Assembly (NCBI RefSeq): GCF_900142135.1
Contig: NZ_FQZU01000035.1
Location: 1 to 64,000, forward strand
From: Desulfatibacillum alkenivorans DSM 16219
GTDB lineage: Bacteria > Desulfobacterota > Desulfobacteria > Desulfobacterales > Desulfatibacillaceae
Length of the DNA stretch: 64,000 bases
Direction: 5' to 3'
Position numbers and translations under genes: made by a program. The notes beneath the pieces were generated by a model. The model saw only the letters and a program-made list of their open reading frames with translations, ran no database searches and was not told the origin of the DNA. Of the stretch, positions 26,511 through 35,846 are shown one piece after another. Each line of letters opens with the position of its first letter. Position 1 is the first letter of the stretch.

Positions 26511-28067
26511 ATGGAAAATCAATTGAACTCTGTATCCCCCAATTCCCCTCAGTGGTCAAGGCTGTTAACAGGCGCCGCCTGGTTTCTGGCGATTGCAAAC
26601 GCTTTGTGGGCGTTTTCCCTTATTATGGCTGATCCGGACCTTTGGGGGCATTTGAGATTCGGCCAGGCCCTTGTGGAGAACGGCAGCCTGCACGCGACGG
26701 ATCCTTTTTCCCTGACGGCTTTCGGACATATTTGGATTAATCACGAATGGCTGACCGAATTGGTTTTTTGGGTCGCCTACGCCAATTTCGGCGATGCAGG
26801 CCTGTTACTGGGCAAGTTGCTTATCGGCCTTTGCATTGTTTTTATGCTCATCAAAACTTGCCGTGACCAGCCGATTATTGCGGCGGCTCTGGTGGTTTCC
26901 CTGGCCGCCTTCGCAGCCGCTCCCGGGTTTAACGTGCGGCCCCAAGTGTTTTCATTTTTCTTTTACACCGTTTTTATCGTTGTTTTGAGGGAATTTTTTT
27001 CAGGCGGTAAAAACCTCCTGTTTTTACTGCCGATTTCCACAGTGATTTGGGTGCAGTTGCACGGGGGCTTTTTGATGGGCGTGGTGGTCCTGGGACTGGC
27101 CGCGGGCTGGGCGACCCTGATGCAATGGGTTTCAGGCAAAAAAGAGTTTTCGTTAAAAAGTCTTTGGTTTTGGACCCTCCTCACCTTTGCCGCGCCCCTT
27201 GTAAATCCCTACGGATACAAACTGCTTTTGTTTTTTTCCCAGACGCTTTCCGTCCCCCGGGCCATCAGTGAATGGGAGCCCCTGCCGTTGATGGATTTTT
27301 CCCATTGGCAGGCCAAGCTGCTTATGGCCATGTTTTTTGCCGCCGTATGCCTGAAGCCGGAAAAAATCCGCAAATGGGAGGCGGTGGTCGTTTTTTTCAC
27401 TATATACGCCTCCCTGAAGCATGTACGGCACTTGCCCTTTTTCGCCATTACTGTCGCCCCGTGGCTTGTGGACTGGATCGGCGAAGCGGTCGCTGGATTT
27501 AAAAAGAAGCATCCTGAAACCGTCATGACCCTTCCGACCATCGGCGTCATCGCCGCAGCCTTTTTCGCCGCGGGCGCCGTTCAATGCTACAAGACCGTGG
27601 ACCTGTACAAAACCACAAACCTGCGGATCGTAGTAGATCAGGACTTCTACCCGGTTCACGCGGTCAGATACATGAAGGCCAATAATTTAACAGGCGGGCT
27701 GATTTTACCCTTTGACTGGGGCGAATTCGCCATGTGGCACTTGTATCCGAATATGCTGGTTTCCATAGACGGCAGGTTCCGGACCTGCTACCCGGAGCAG
27801 GTTATTCAGGATCATATGCTGGCTTTTGCCCTTCCCTGGCAAGAATGGCGCCGGCTGGACAAGTACAAAGGCGACGTCCTTTTAACGCCGAACACCAAAT
27901 TTTTTCAAAAACTTGCGGCGCTCAACAAAGGCTGGAAAATCATCCATGCGGATTCAACTGCGATTTTATTCCTGCGGGATAACGAGCACAATCAACCTGT
28001 TTTAGCCAGATTTCGCGGGCCGGGATTCGTAAAGCCGGACTTGACCGATATCCAGTTTTTTCCCTGA
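26511..28067 (+). CDS. polytopic inner-membrane protein, possible GT-C glycosyltransferase
   Basis: A 518-residue protein with about 10 hydrophobic helices. The first periplasmic loop contains MADPDLWGHLRFGQ and WINHEWLTELVFW, reminiscent of the acidic-motif loop of GT-C enzymes. The C-terminal soluble region (LPFDWGEFAMWHLYPNMLVS and IDGRFRTCYP) is like other uncharacterised membrane proteins of glycan loci. It is the only plus-strand gene of the cluster and ends 6 bp before the convergent GT-C gene stop. No clear ribosome binding site is visible. Function is inferred from context. Confidence 0.6.
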   Translation: MENQLNSVSPNSPQWSRLLTGAAWFLAIANALWAFSLIMADPDLWGHLRFGQALVENGSLHATDPFSLTAFGHIWINHEWLTELVFWVAYANFGDAGLLLGKLLIGLCIVFMLIKTCRDQPIIAAALVVSLAAFAAAPGFNVRPQVFSFFFYTVFIVVLREFFSGGKNLLFLLPISTVIWVQLHGGFLMGVVVLGLAAGWATLMQWVSGKKEFSLKSLWFWTLLTFAAPLVNPYGYKLLLFFSQTLSVPRAISEWEPLPLMDFSHWQAKLLMAMFFAAVCLKPEKIRKWEAVVVFFTIYASLKHVRHLPFFAITVAPWLVDWIGEAVAGFKKKHPETVMTLPTIGVIAAAFFAAGAVQCYKTVDLYKTTNLRIVVDQDFYPVHAVRYMKANNLTGGLILPFDWGEFAMWHLYPNMLVSIDGRFRTCYPEQVIQDHMLAFALPWQEWRRLDKYKGDVLLTPNTKFFQKLAALNKGWKIIHADSTAILFLRDNEHNQPVLARFRGPGFVKPDLTDIQFFP

Positions 28068-28073
28068 TCGCAT

Positions 28074-29708
28074 TCAGGAAGCAGCCCCCACTTGCAACAC
28101 GGCGTCTTCCTTATTTTGAAAAAGGACGGGATTCTGCGCCAGAAACTGGCCGAGGATTTCTTTGCCCCGGGCTTCTCCAAACTCATTAACTATATGATTA
28201 ATGAAAAGATTGGTTTGGACGAGCAGATGGGTCGCCCCGTAGGAGTGCAGCCTGCCCGAGGAGGATTTTCCCTCCATCATGTCCTGGATGGCCAGGTCAA
28301 TCTCCCGAACCCCGCCCATGTTTTTATGAAAATATCGCCTGTCCAAGTAGTATCCGCGCCGGCCCATAAATACAAGCATCACAACGGCGTCTTGAGGCAG
28401 GGAATCATTGATGAATTCCACCGCCTTGTACTCCCTGACGCGCTTTTCCAAAAAATCAGCCCTGGACTCCCGGCCCGTCACGTAGGGCATTGGGTCGGCC
28501 TTGGCGAAATAGGCGGTCAGATACCGGGCGTTGACGCCCAAACCTAAAACTGCAACCAGCACGGGCAGCCAGACAAGCGCTTGGGCGGATTTTCCGTTAA
28601 AGTGTTCGGATAAGGCGTTTTGGAGATAGGCCAGGCCCATGGCGGTCATGACGGCCAAAAAAGGGATGGTGCAGATTATATAGCGAATTCTCGGCGCGGT
28701 TTTTAAAAAGGCCATAATAATGTACAAAAGGCAAAAAAGCCCCATGAACGCGACTTGCTTCCTATGTTTTTTCCATCCAAAAGCAAAAGGCGCTGCTAAC
28801 AGGAGCAAGGGATTCAGCACTCCGTCAAAAAATTGGGGCGTGTCATCCTGGCCGCTGAAAAACATACGAATGGGTATCAATAGGTATTCCAGCAACCCTT
28901 CCCCGAAAAGCTGTTTCCTGAGCAGGAAAATGCTGATGTCCTCCCCGGCCTTGTCGTTTGCAAACAGGGGATACGCCGATCCTCCGGGAGAAAACAGCGG
29001 ATACAAAGGATTGCCGACCTGGATGTAATTCTTAATATACCAAGGGCTTACCACAATAAGAGCACACAGGAAAAAAAGCCCGCCCCACCAGACGGCCTTC
29101 CACTGGGCCTGCTCGGCGTCCCTTGCTGCAAAATACACCACCAGCAGGCACATCAGGCCCCAGGCCAGTATGCCGTTGGGTTTGGTTCCCACGGCAAGGC
29201 CCATGCACACGCCCGCCAGGATAAGCCAACCATTCACGCCGTACCCTTGCTCCATCCATTTGAATAGGGCGAGCACGCAAGCGCAGACGAAAAAGGCCAG
29301 CCCAAGGTCCACATAGGCTATGGTCTGGAGCTTCAGGACGGCCGGGACGGTAAGATAAAACAACGCGCCGAAGGCGGCCCACGGCTTGGAGATTTTCGTC
29401 CGTAAATACAGAAAGATAATCAGGCCCGTAGCCAGGGCGAAGGAAAGATGGACGAATTTAGGCGCAATATCCGACTTGAAGACTAAGGAAAGGTAGTACA
29501 GGATCTGCAAATTCATGGGATGGTAGGAAAAGTCGGCCCAAGGGATTTCACAGATTCCGCCGGAATTAAGCCAGATTTTGGGGACGGCCATGTGGTGCAC
29601 CAGGGCGTCCCTGGTGTAGGGGGGAGTTGCGCAAAGCAACAAGACAGGCGCCAGGTAAAGAATAAAGCCCAGTCCAAGAAATATGAAGGCCGCCCTGTTT
29701 TTGGTCAT
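28074..29708 (-). CDS. ArnT/PMT-like GT-C glycosyltransferase
   Basis: A 544-residue protein with about 11-12 transmembrane helices. The first loop TPPYTRDALVHHMAVPKIWL includes the single Asp and the His pattern of GT39-like enzymes. The membrane core (YVDLGLAFFVCACVLALFKW, GLAVGTKPNGILAW) is typical of dolichyl/polyprenyl-phosphate-sugar-dependent transferases. A periplasmic C-terminal domain follows residue 400. It is encoded 7 bp after the GT2 gene, which would supply the lipid-linked sugar. Acceptor (lipid A, protein or polysaccharide) is unknown. Confidence 0.75.
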   Translation of the reverse strand: MTKNRAAFIFLGLGFILYLAPVLLLCATPPYTRDALVHHMAVPKIWLNSGGICEIPWADFSYHPMNLQILYYLSLVFKSDIAPKFVHLSFALATGLIIFLYLRTKISKPWAAFGALFYLTVPAVLKLQTIAYVDLGLAFFVCACVLALFKWMEQGYGVNGWLILAGVCMGLAVGTKPNGILAWGLMCLLVVYFAARDAEQAQWKAVWWGGLFFLCALIVVSPWYIKNYIQVGNPLYPLFSPGGSAYPLFANDKAGEDISIFLLRKQLFGEGLLEYLLIPIRMFFSGQDDTPQFFDGVLNPLLLLAAPFAFGWKKHRKQVAFMGLFCLLYIIMAFLKTAPRIRYIICTIPFLAVMTAMGLAYLQNALSEHFNGKSAQALVWLPVLVAVLGLGVNARYLTAYFAKADPMPYVTGRESRADFLEKRVREYKAVEFINDSLPQDAVVMLVFMGRRGYYLDRRYFHKNMGGVREIDLAIQDMMEGKSSSGRLHSYGATHLLVQTNLFINHIVNEFGEARGKEILGQFLAQNPVLFQNKEDAVLQVGAAS

Positions 29709-29715
29709 GGCTCGG

Positions 29716-30414
29716 TTATTTTTCTATCAGGTTGTACTTAAGAATGCACCAGATGGCGCGAAAGCCGTCTCTCCAGCCGATTTTCTTGCCTTCCGAATAG
29801 GTGCGGCCCGCGTAGGAAATGCCCACCTCATAAATCCGGCATCCCATCCTGGACACCTTGGCCGTGATTTCCGGCTCAAATCCAAAGCGATTTTCGCAAA
29901 CGGTCAGTTGGGAGATCACGTCCTTGGTAAAGACCTTGTAGCAGACTTCCATGTCTGTAAGGTTAAGATTGGTGAACATGTTGGAAAGAAGGGTCAGAAA
30001 CTTGTTGCCCACGGAATGCCAGAAATACAAGACCCTATGGGACTCCCCTCCGGCGAACCGGGAGCCGTACACCACGTCGGCCTTGCCCCTGATGATGGGC
30101 TTTAAAAGTTTGGGATACTCGTTGGGGTCGTATTCCAGATCCGCGTCCTGGATGATGATGATGTCGCCCGTGGCCGCTTTGAATCCCGTACGCAAAGCGG
30201 CGCCCTTGCCTTGATTGACCTCGTGGAACTGGACCTTGATTCCCAGTTCATCGCTCAGCTTTTTCAGGAGATCGGTCGTCCCGTCCGTGGAGCAATCGTC
30301 CACGGCCACAATTTCCTTTTCTATGTCTTCCAATTCCACGGCGAGAACTGCGTCCAGGATTTCCCTGAGGGTTTCCAATTCATTGTACACGGGGATGACA
30401 ACCGAGAGTTTCAT
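29716..30414 (-). CDS. family 2 glycosyltransferase, polyprenyl-phosphate sugar synthase-like
   Basis: A 232-residue GT-A enzyme resembling dolichyl/undecaprenyl-phosphate mannose or glucose synthases. [14 protein letters not shown] starts the fold, DDCSTDGT is the nucleotide site, DADLEYDP holds the metal-binding DxD-like residues, and [13 protein letters not shown] is a typical acceptor-side motif. No C-terminal membrane anchor is present, as in bacterial DPM1-type enzymes. It is first in the operon with the GT-C transferase and very likely makes its donor substrate. Confidence 0.87.
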   Translation of the reverse strand: MKLSVVIPVYNELETLREILDAVLAVELEDIEKEIVAVDDCSTDGTTDLLKKLSDELGIKVQFHEVNQGKGAALRTGFKAATGDIIIIQDADLEYDPNEYPKLLKPIIRGKADVVYGSRFAGGESHRVLYFWHSVGNKFLTLLSNMFTNLNLTDMEVCYKVFTKDVISQLTVCENRFGFEPEITAKVSRMGCRIYEVGISYAGRTYSEGKKIGWRDGFRAIWCILKYNLIEK

Positions 30415-30562
30415 ATCTTTCCTGCTCCAACTAACGAAGGCGTTTCATGTTCTGTTTTTGTTTTTATTGAGTTGGATTTTTGGGCGACCCGTGCGGGGAT
30501 TGATTCCAACCGAGTAATGAATAGCATCTTTATTCGGTTTTATGCAAACATTCCCTGAAAAA

Positions 30563-31573
30563 TCACCATGTGAGGCTCATCATAGAGCAATTCAAACCGC
30601 TCCCGATGCCCAACAAAGCCACATGATCTCCCGTCTTAACCCTTCCCACTTCCTCGGCCATGGCCAGGGTGATGGGGATGGCCGCCGGGCCTATGTTTCC
30701 CAGCAAGGGGTAGTTTAAATACATTTTATCCTGATTTAGCCCCAGGCTTCGGCACAAAACCCTTGTGTTTCGGGCGCTGACCTGATGGGGGATGTATGCG
30801 TCTATGGTTTCGTCGGTCCAGTTTTCCAGGCTTTGGGCCGCCTTCTCCCAGGTGCGGCCGGCCAGTTCCACGCCGTATTTCATCACGCTGGGGGCGTCGG
30901 CAACCATGGAGTCCTTCTGGCCCAGGCACAACCGGCAATGCTGGGTGGCCGCCATACTGACTCCGCCGTTAATCACATGGCTTGTGGTCGCCAGATCCTC
31001 CCTGCATAAGATCATGGCCGCCGCTCCGGACCCCAAGGTCAGTGTGGCGAAGTTCTCCCGAAAGGCTTCGGCGCCGGTTTCGGGGTTTTTCAGGCGTGCT
31101 ATGGTGGCTTCGATGGGCTCGCGCGAGCTTTCGCCGTTGATGATCATGCCGTAATCAATAGCGCCTGAACGGATCATGAGAGACACGGTTTCCATGCCGT
31201 TGATGAAGCCAAGGCAGGCGTTGCAAACATCGAAGTTCAGGCATTCGGGCGGCAACCCCAGGGCGCCGTGCACCATGCTGGCCACGGAAGGCTCCACGTA
31301 ATCTTTGCAAACGGAGGTGCTGATAAGGCAGCCGATGTCTCGAGGGCTTATCCCGGCGTTGTCCAGGGCTTTTTGGGCGGCGCGGGCTGCTGCGTCGCTT
31401 ACCAGGGTTTCGGGTTCCCACAATCGTCTTTCCCGAATGCCGGTGAGCCCTTCAATGATTTTCCGGGGCATGTTCAGGCGCTCCATGGTGGAGTGCAGTT
31501 GATCCTCGATGGCCCTGGAAGAAAGGCGGATGGGCGGCAGTTCGTAGGCCAGGGCCTGGATGGCGGTTTTCAT
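30563..31573 (-). CDS. OleA-like acyl-CoA condensing thiolase (KAS III family)
   Basis: A 336-residue ketoacyl-synthase III fold enzyme. Glu94 (DYVEPS), Cys120 (CNACLGFING), His263 (PHQV) and Asn293 (GNIGPA) sit at the same relative spacing as Glu117, Cys143, His285 and Asn315 of Xanthomonas OleA, and the C-terminus LLGIGSGLNCSM is the OleA form. OleA joins two fatty acyl-CoAs by Claisen condensation to a long beta-keto acid, the first step of olefin or ketone formation. No oleB, oleC or oleD is adjacent. It could also be a FabH or an unrelated beta-ketoacyl synthase; the OleA match is by residue pattern. It is probably monocistronic. Confidence 0.8.
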   Translation of the reverse strand: MKTAIQALAYELPPIRLSSRAIEDQLHSTMERLNMPRKIIEGLTGIRERRLWEPETLVSDAAARAAQKALDNAGISPRDIGCLISTSVCKDYVEPSVASMVHGALGLPPECLNFDVCNACLGFINGMETVSLMIRSGAIDYGMIINGESSREPIEATIARLKNPETGAEAFRENFATLTLGSGAAAMILCREDLATTSHVINGGVSMAATQHCRLCLGQKDSMVADAPSVMKYGVELAGRTWEKAAQSLENWTDETIDAYIPHQVSARNTRVLCRSLGLNQDKMYLNYPLLGNIGPAAIPITLAMAEEVGRVKTGDHVALLGIGSGLNCSMMSLTW

Positions 31574-31637
31574 GGATAGTTTGGGTTCCTGGGTATCTTA
31601 AGCGTTGGTTTATATAAATACAATCAATTATTTGGTA

Positions 31638-32231
31638 TTATTTATTAAAAGCTGACTTAATAAGCTGCTTGACCTCCGCCAGCCAACCCCGCCTTTCGTC
31701 CTCGGTGGACGTGCATACAACCCGAAACATCCGGCGATGAAAAAACTCCACCCCGCACAAGCCGAAAATGCACTCCCGCCATAATATGTCCAGGGGATCG
31801 CCAAAGAGCTCATCCTCACGCTGGCCCGGTGTATTGGACGTATTAAGCACCACCGCGGTCTGCGCTTTTAAAAGGCCTACGGGCACGCCTTCGCCGCCGT
31901 CCCCTTCCAGAAAACGGTAGGCCACCTCGGGCCGAACCACCCTGTCCACCCAACCCTTTAAAATGGCCGGCGGCTGGCCCCACCAGTTGGGATGCACGAT
32001 GACGATGCCCTCGGCCAAAGCCAGCTCCCAACAATGGGAGTCGATTTCGGGGGGCAGCTTGGCGTCGGACGGGATTTCCTCAGCAGGCAAAAGCGGGTTA
32101 AACCCCTCTTCGTACAAATCATGAAAAAACACCTTATGGCCGCTGAGCTCCAATTGGTCCACCACGGTCTGGGCAATGGCGTGATTGAAGCTGTTTTTAT
32201 CCGGATGAGCTAATAAGACGAGAATTTTCAT
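31638..32231 (-). CDS. flavodoxin-fold NAD(P)H (quinone) oxidoreductase
   Basis: A 197-residue protein of the flavodoxin-2 family. MKILVLLAHPDKNSFNHAIA is the FMN phosphate loop, HPNWWGQPPAILKGWVDRV the central signature, and NTSNTPGQRE a substrate-side loop. The family (KefF/YwrO/MdaB type) reduces quinones or other electrophiles with NAD(P)H and FMN. The start codon abuts the fumC stop and its ribosome binding site (GGAAGG) lies inside fumC, so the two genes are co-transcribed. Confidence 0.82.
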   Translation of the reverse strand: MKILVLLAHPDKNSFNHAIAQTVVDQLELSGHKVFFHDLYEEGFNPLLPAEEIPSDAKLPPEIDSHCWELALAEGIVIVHPNWWGQPPAILKGWVDRVVRPEVAYRFLEGDGGEGVPVGLLKAQTAVVLNTSNTPGQREDELFGDPLDILWRECIFGLCGVEFFHRRMFRVVCTSTEDERRGWLAEVKQLIKSAFNK

Positions 32232-33602
32232 TTATAATCCTTCCAAAAGATCTTTCCATTCTCTGGCGGAAAGCAGGCCTTTTTCCATGGCCAACTCCCG
32301 GACGGTTTTTCCTGATTCATGGGCCTCGCGGGCCAACTCGGCGGCTTGATCGTACCCCATGTCCGGAACTAGCAAAGTGGCGAGCCCCGTGCTCTGGTCA
32401 AGCATGTCCCGGCATCGGATTTCGTCCGCCTCCAGCCCGTCTATGCATTTTTCCGCAAAAGCCCGCGAGGAGGAAGCCAGCAACTTGATGCTTTCCAACA
32501 CGCACTGGGCCAGAACGGGGATCATGGTGTTCAACTCCAAACTGCCCATGTGGCCGCACACAGCGGCCGTTGCGTCGTTGCCGATCACCCTGGCCCCTAC
32601 CTGGAGGACGGATTCGGGAAGGACCGGGTTGACCTTGCCCGGCATAAAGGACGAGCCGGGCTGAAGCGCGGGCAAACGGATCTCCCCTATTCCGCAACGC
32701 GGTCCGCTGGCCATCAGACGGATGTCCGAGGCGATTTTCATGAGCCCGACGGCCAGGGTTTTCAAGACCCCGGAAAGCTCCACAAGGCCGTCCCTTGCGC
32801 CCATGGCCTCAAAACGGCTTTTGGCCAGGGAGAATGGCAGCCCGGTTTCCTTGACCAGTTTACGCACCACCCTTCGAGCCACATCCGGATGGGCGTTCAG
32901 GCCCGTGCCTACGCCGGTTCCGCCCAAGGCGAGCTCGCCGAGCCTGGAATATACGCCCTGGATTCTCTCCATGCCCAGTTCCACTTGTCTGGCGTAACCT
33001 CCAAACTCCTGGCCCATACGAACCGGCAGGGCGTCCATAAAATGGGTTCTGCCCGTCTTGAGGACCGGCTGCAAGGCTTTCGCCTGTTTTTCCAGGCTGG
33101 CGTGCAGAATTTTCAACGCCGGCAGCAGATCGTCATCCAGGCTCATAAGGCAGGCGATGTGCACCGCCGACGGAACCACGTCATTGGAGGATTGCCCCAG
33201 ATTAACGTGATCGTTGGGATGCACCGGATGCTTTCCGCCCCTCTTGCCGGTAAGGATCTCATTGGCGCGGCCCGCCAGCACCTCGTTCACGTTCATGTTG
33301 GATGAGGTGCCCGACCCGGTCTGGTACACATCCACCGGGAACTGATCGTTCATGGCGCCGGATTCCAGCTCTTGGGCCGCCTGGACGATGGCCTCAGCGA
33401 TTTCCGCGGGCAGCAGGTCCAGGTATTGGTGGACGCCGGCGGCCAGACGCTTGATCCTGACCATGGCCAAAATCACAGCATGAGGAAAAAGCGTGGAACT
33501 GATGGGAAAGTTTTCCACGGCTCTTTGGGTTTGAGAGCCGTAATAGGCGTCCTCGGCCACCCAAACAGGCCCCAGGCTGTCTTCTTCCCTTCGCTTGTTC
33601 AT
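32232..33602 (-). CDS. fumC: class II fumarate hydratase
   Basis: A 456-residue member of the fumarase/aspartase superfamily converting fumarate and malate. The signature GSSFMPGKVNPVLPES is complete with the catalytic serine loop. TGSGTSSNMNVNEVLAGRAN and GRTHFMDALPVRMGQEF form the substrate site; the THFMDA form fits fumarase better than aspartase. Its role in the oxidative or reductive C4 branch of the citric acid cycle fits with mdh at 41 kb. It is upstream of a flavodoxin-fold reductase in one operon. Confidence 0.88.
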   Translation of the reverse strand: MNKRREEDSLGPVWVAEDAYYGSQTQRAVENFPISSTLFPHAVILAMVRIKRLAAGVHQYLDLLPAEIAEAIVQAAQELESGAMNDQFPVDVYQTGSGTSSNMNVNEVLAGRANEILTGKRGGKHPVHPNDHVNLGQSSNDVVPSAVHIACLMSLDDDLLPALKILHASLEKQAKALQPVLKTGRTHFMDALPVRMGQEFGGYARQVELGMERIQGVYSRLGELALGGTGVGTGLNAHPDVARRVVRKLVKETGLPFSLAKSRFEAMGARDGLVELSGVLKTLAVGLMKIASDIRLMASGPRCGIGEIRLPALQPGSSFMPGKVNPVLPESVLQVGARVIGNDATAAVCGHMGSLELNTMIPVLAQCVLESIKLLASSSRAFAEKCIDGLEADEIRCRDMLDQSTGLATLLVPDMGYDQAAELAREAHESGKTVRELAMEKGLLSAREWKDLLEGL

Positions 33603-33765
33603 GGCGGTTTCCGTCTCCGGATTGATAGGCTTCTGATAGATCCTTATACATTATTTGACAAAAATGGTCCATAAGGTCAATGGAATATGCAACTTAACCG
33701 TTTTGAAAATGTTCTGGACAAAAAATCAGCGCCGGGTGTATTGCTCACATAAAAGGAGATTCGTT

Positions 33766-34893
33766 ATGAAAAAGGAAACCCAGTGCGTGCAGGCAGGAAC
33801 TCTACAGGATAATCAATACCAGGGATTGAACAGCCCTTTATACGCCTCCACGGCCTATGGATATATGGATAAAGAAGAGGTTTGCTACCCCAGGTATTTC
33901 ACCACGCCCAATCAAGGGGCTGTCGTAAAAAAAGTCTGCGCCCTGGAAGGCGCGGAAGACGGTTTGCTCTTCAGCTCGGGCATGGCCGCCATCAGCACAA
34001 CGATCCTGGCCCATACCAGGCTGGGGGATCACATAATCCTGCTGGACGACCTGTACGGCGGCACCCACTCCATGGCCACCGCCGACTTTGAGCGCCTGGG
34101 CCTGGAATACGATTTCGTCGCCACAAGCCCGGAAGCGATCATGGCCGCCAAAAAGCCCAACACAACCATGGTGATCATCGAGACCCCCACCAATCCCCTG
34201 ATGAACATCCTGGACATCCAGGCCACGGCGGATTGGGCCAGGGAAAATGGCGTAACTTCTCTCATGGACAACACATTCGGAACCAGTATCAACCAGGCTC
34301 CCCTGGCCCTGGGGATCGACATCGTAGTGCACAGCGGCACCAAATACATGGGAGGCCATAGCGACGTGTGCTGCGGATTCGCCCTGGCTTCCAAGGAAAA
34401 AATGCAGCCGATCCTGGACCTGGCCCGGCATCTGGGCGGCAGCCTGGACAGCTTTGCCGCCTATTTGCTGGAACGCAGCCTGAAAACCTTGGCCATCCGG
34501 GTGGAGCGGCAGTGCGAAAACGCCCAGGCCCTGGCCGAATTCCTGGAGGCGCATCCCAAGATCGTCAAGGTCAATTATCCGGGATTGCCCGGCTTTCCCG
34601 GCCATGACATCGCAAAGAAACAAATGAAGAGCTTCGGCGCCATGATGTCCTTTGAAGTGGACGAACCCATCGGGGACGTGGACGTCTTTTTAAGAAAACT
34701 CAAGGTGATCCAGCCGGCCGTGAGCCTGGGAGGCGTGGAGTCTTCCATCTGCTCCCCCAAGGAAACGTCCCACAAGCCCATGAGCGCGGAAGAACGCGCC
34801 CGGGTGGGCATTTCCGACTTCCTCCTGCGCCTGTCCATCGGCATCGAACACATCGACGATTTAAAGGAAGATATCGAACAGGCTTTGACTTAA
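33766..34893 (+). CDS. Cys/Met-metabolism PLP enzyme (cystathionine gamma-synthase/lyase family)
   Basis: A 375-residue fold-type I PLP enzyme. Lys193 in HSGTKYMGGHSD binds PLP; SSGMAAISTT and LDDLYGGTHSM are the cofactor phosphate and stacking regions; SLGGVESSICSP is the C-terminal signature. The family covers cystathionine gamma-synthase, beta- and gamma-lyase and methionine gamma-lyase, which cannot be separated with certainty here. The frame is open further upstream (33655), but the ATG at 33766 with AAAAGGAGA is the clear start. The gene ends just before an inverted-repeat element. No SAM riboswitch was seen upstream. Confidence 0.86.
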   Translation: MKKETQCVQAGTLQDNQYQGLNSPLYASTAYGYMDKEEVCYPRYFTTPNQGAVVKKVCALEGAEDGLLFSSGMAAISTTILAHTRLGDHIILLDDLYGGTHSMATADFERLGLEYDFVATSPEAIMAAKKPNTTMVIIETPTNPLMNILDIQATADWARENGVTSLMDNTFGTSINQAPLALGIDIVVHSGTKYMGGHSDVCCGFALASKEKMQPILDLARHLGGSLDSFAAYLLERSLKTLAIRVERQCENAQALAEFLEAHPKIVKVNYPGLPGFPGHDIAKKQMKSFGAMMSFEVDEPIGDVDVFLRKLKVIQPAVSLGGVESSICSPKETSHKPMSAEERARVGISDFLLRLSIGIEHIDDLKEDIEQALT

Positions 34894-34908
34894 AGAGAAA
34901 GGAAAAAA

Positions 34909-35127
34909 TGCCTCCGGCGGGTCGCTTTTTGTAAAAAGCTCCGCAAAATCTTTTAAATGGCGCTTTGCGCACGGACTCAACAGGCCCACGAAAAACGTGA
35001 CGTGCGGGTTATTATTTTTCAGGGAGGGTGGCCCAGGCAAGGCTTTTTTTGCCTGGGTTCGCAAGAACAAAAGGCGCGGCCAAAAATGCCTCCGGAAATC
35101 AACAAATTTCGGCGGGCGATAAGTATC
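34909..35127. repeat. left inverted-repeat element next to the marR operon
   Basis: Positions 34909-35055 are an inverted copy of 36497-36628. The order is GCCTCCGGCGG, CTTTTTGTAAAAAG, a GCGCTTTGCGCACGGACTCA block, ACAGGCCCACGAAAAACG, and GGGTGGCCCAGGCAAGGC; most bases match by eye. CCCAGGCA and TGCCTGGG at 35032-35058 form a hairpin. The continuation to 35127 (GCGGCC ... AAATTTCGGCGGGCGAT) matches a degenerate copy at 42146-42245. The remainder of the 34894-35270 gap shows no gene. Confidence 0.75.
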
Positions 35128-35270
35128 AATCAAGGCCAATTGTTGTAGATTGCGGTATTCTGCCGACTCAATCAATCAGGCTTTAAAAAAATAGAGTTGA
35201 ACATTTCAATGGCGCTTCGCTCGTGGGCATGGGTGGAAGCGCCATAACTTGTAGGACTCAAGAATGGCGT

Positions 35271-35846
35271 CTATTCGACGGATTGTTCATCCCTGCCGCC
35301 GCGTCCGCGAGGCCTTCGCCCCCTGCCCTTGCGGCTTCCTTCGTTAAAGCCTCTCCTCCCTCTGCCGTCTCTGCAGCGGCCGAATCCGGTGCGCCGACCC
35401 GGAGCCTCATCGCCCAGGGAGGCGATCATTTTTTCCAGGATATTCCTTAGCTGGCTGCGTTCTTCATCCTCCAGGCAGGTGAATACGCTTTCTGAATTCC
35501 TTCCCCCTCTGCTGCGGCCGGAAAAATCGGTTTTGGCTTTTTCCGTGGCTGAGACGATAAAGCTCCTTTTATCCTCCTCGTTGCGTTGGCGTACGATGAG
35601 TTCCTTCCGCTCCAACTTGGCCAGCATCTCGCTTAACGAAGAAGACCGGACGTCCAAAATTTCCAGCAATTCCCGCTGGTTGATAGGCCCTTTTTCCATG
35701 ATGACGGAGAGGGCCCGGTTTTGGCCATGGCGGCGAAATCCGGAACGGTGATGATGGGACCTGCCCATCATGCGCGAAACCCGATGAAACAATTCCGCCA
35801 GATCTCCGCCGTTGACATGCGCTGCCTGTTCGTTTGTTTCGTTCAT
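35271..35846 (-). CDS. MarR-family regulator with an Arg/Gly-rich C-terminal tail
   Basis: A 191-residue protein. The winged-helix MarR domain occupies about residues 12-140: INQRELLEILDVRSSSLSEM is the recognition helix region and RQRNEEDKRSFIVSATEKA the wing. The C-terminal 45 residues are an unusual low-complexity tail rich in Arg and Gly (GRGRRPRGRGGRDEQ), likely to bind nucleic acid non-specifically. The start overlaps the stop of the upstream Cys-rich protein gene (TAATG). The twin palindromes at 36201-36214 and 36262-36271 are the probable operators, giving autoregulation. Confidence 0.8.
   Translation of the reverse strand: MNETNEQAAHVNGGDLAELFHRVSRMMGRSHHHRSGFRRHGQNRALSVIMEKGPINQRELLEILDVRSSSLSEMLAKLERKELIVRQRNEEDKRSFIVSATEKAKTDFSGRSRGGRNSESVFTCLEDEERSQLRNILEKMIASLGDEAPGRRTGFGRCRDGRGRRGFNEGSRKGRGRRPRGRGGRDEQSVE

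Noticed and set aside
33603-33765. SAM riboswitch in front of the Cys/Met-type PLP enzyme
   Set aside because: The leader is only 163 bp and shows no recognisable riboswitch core or terminator stem.
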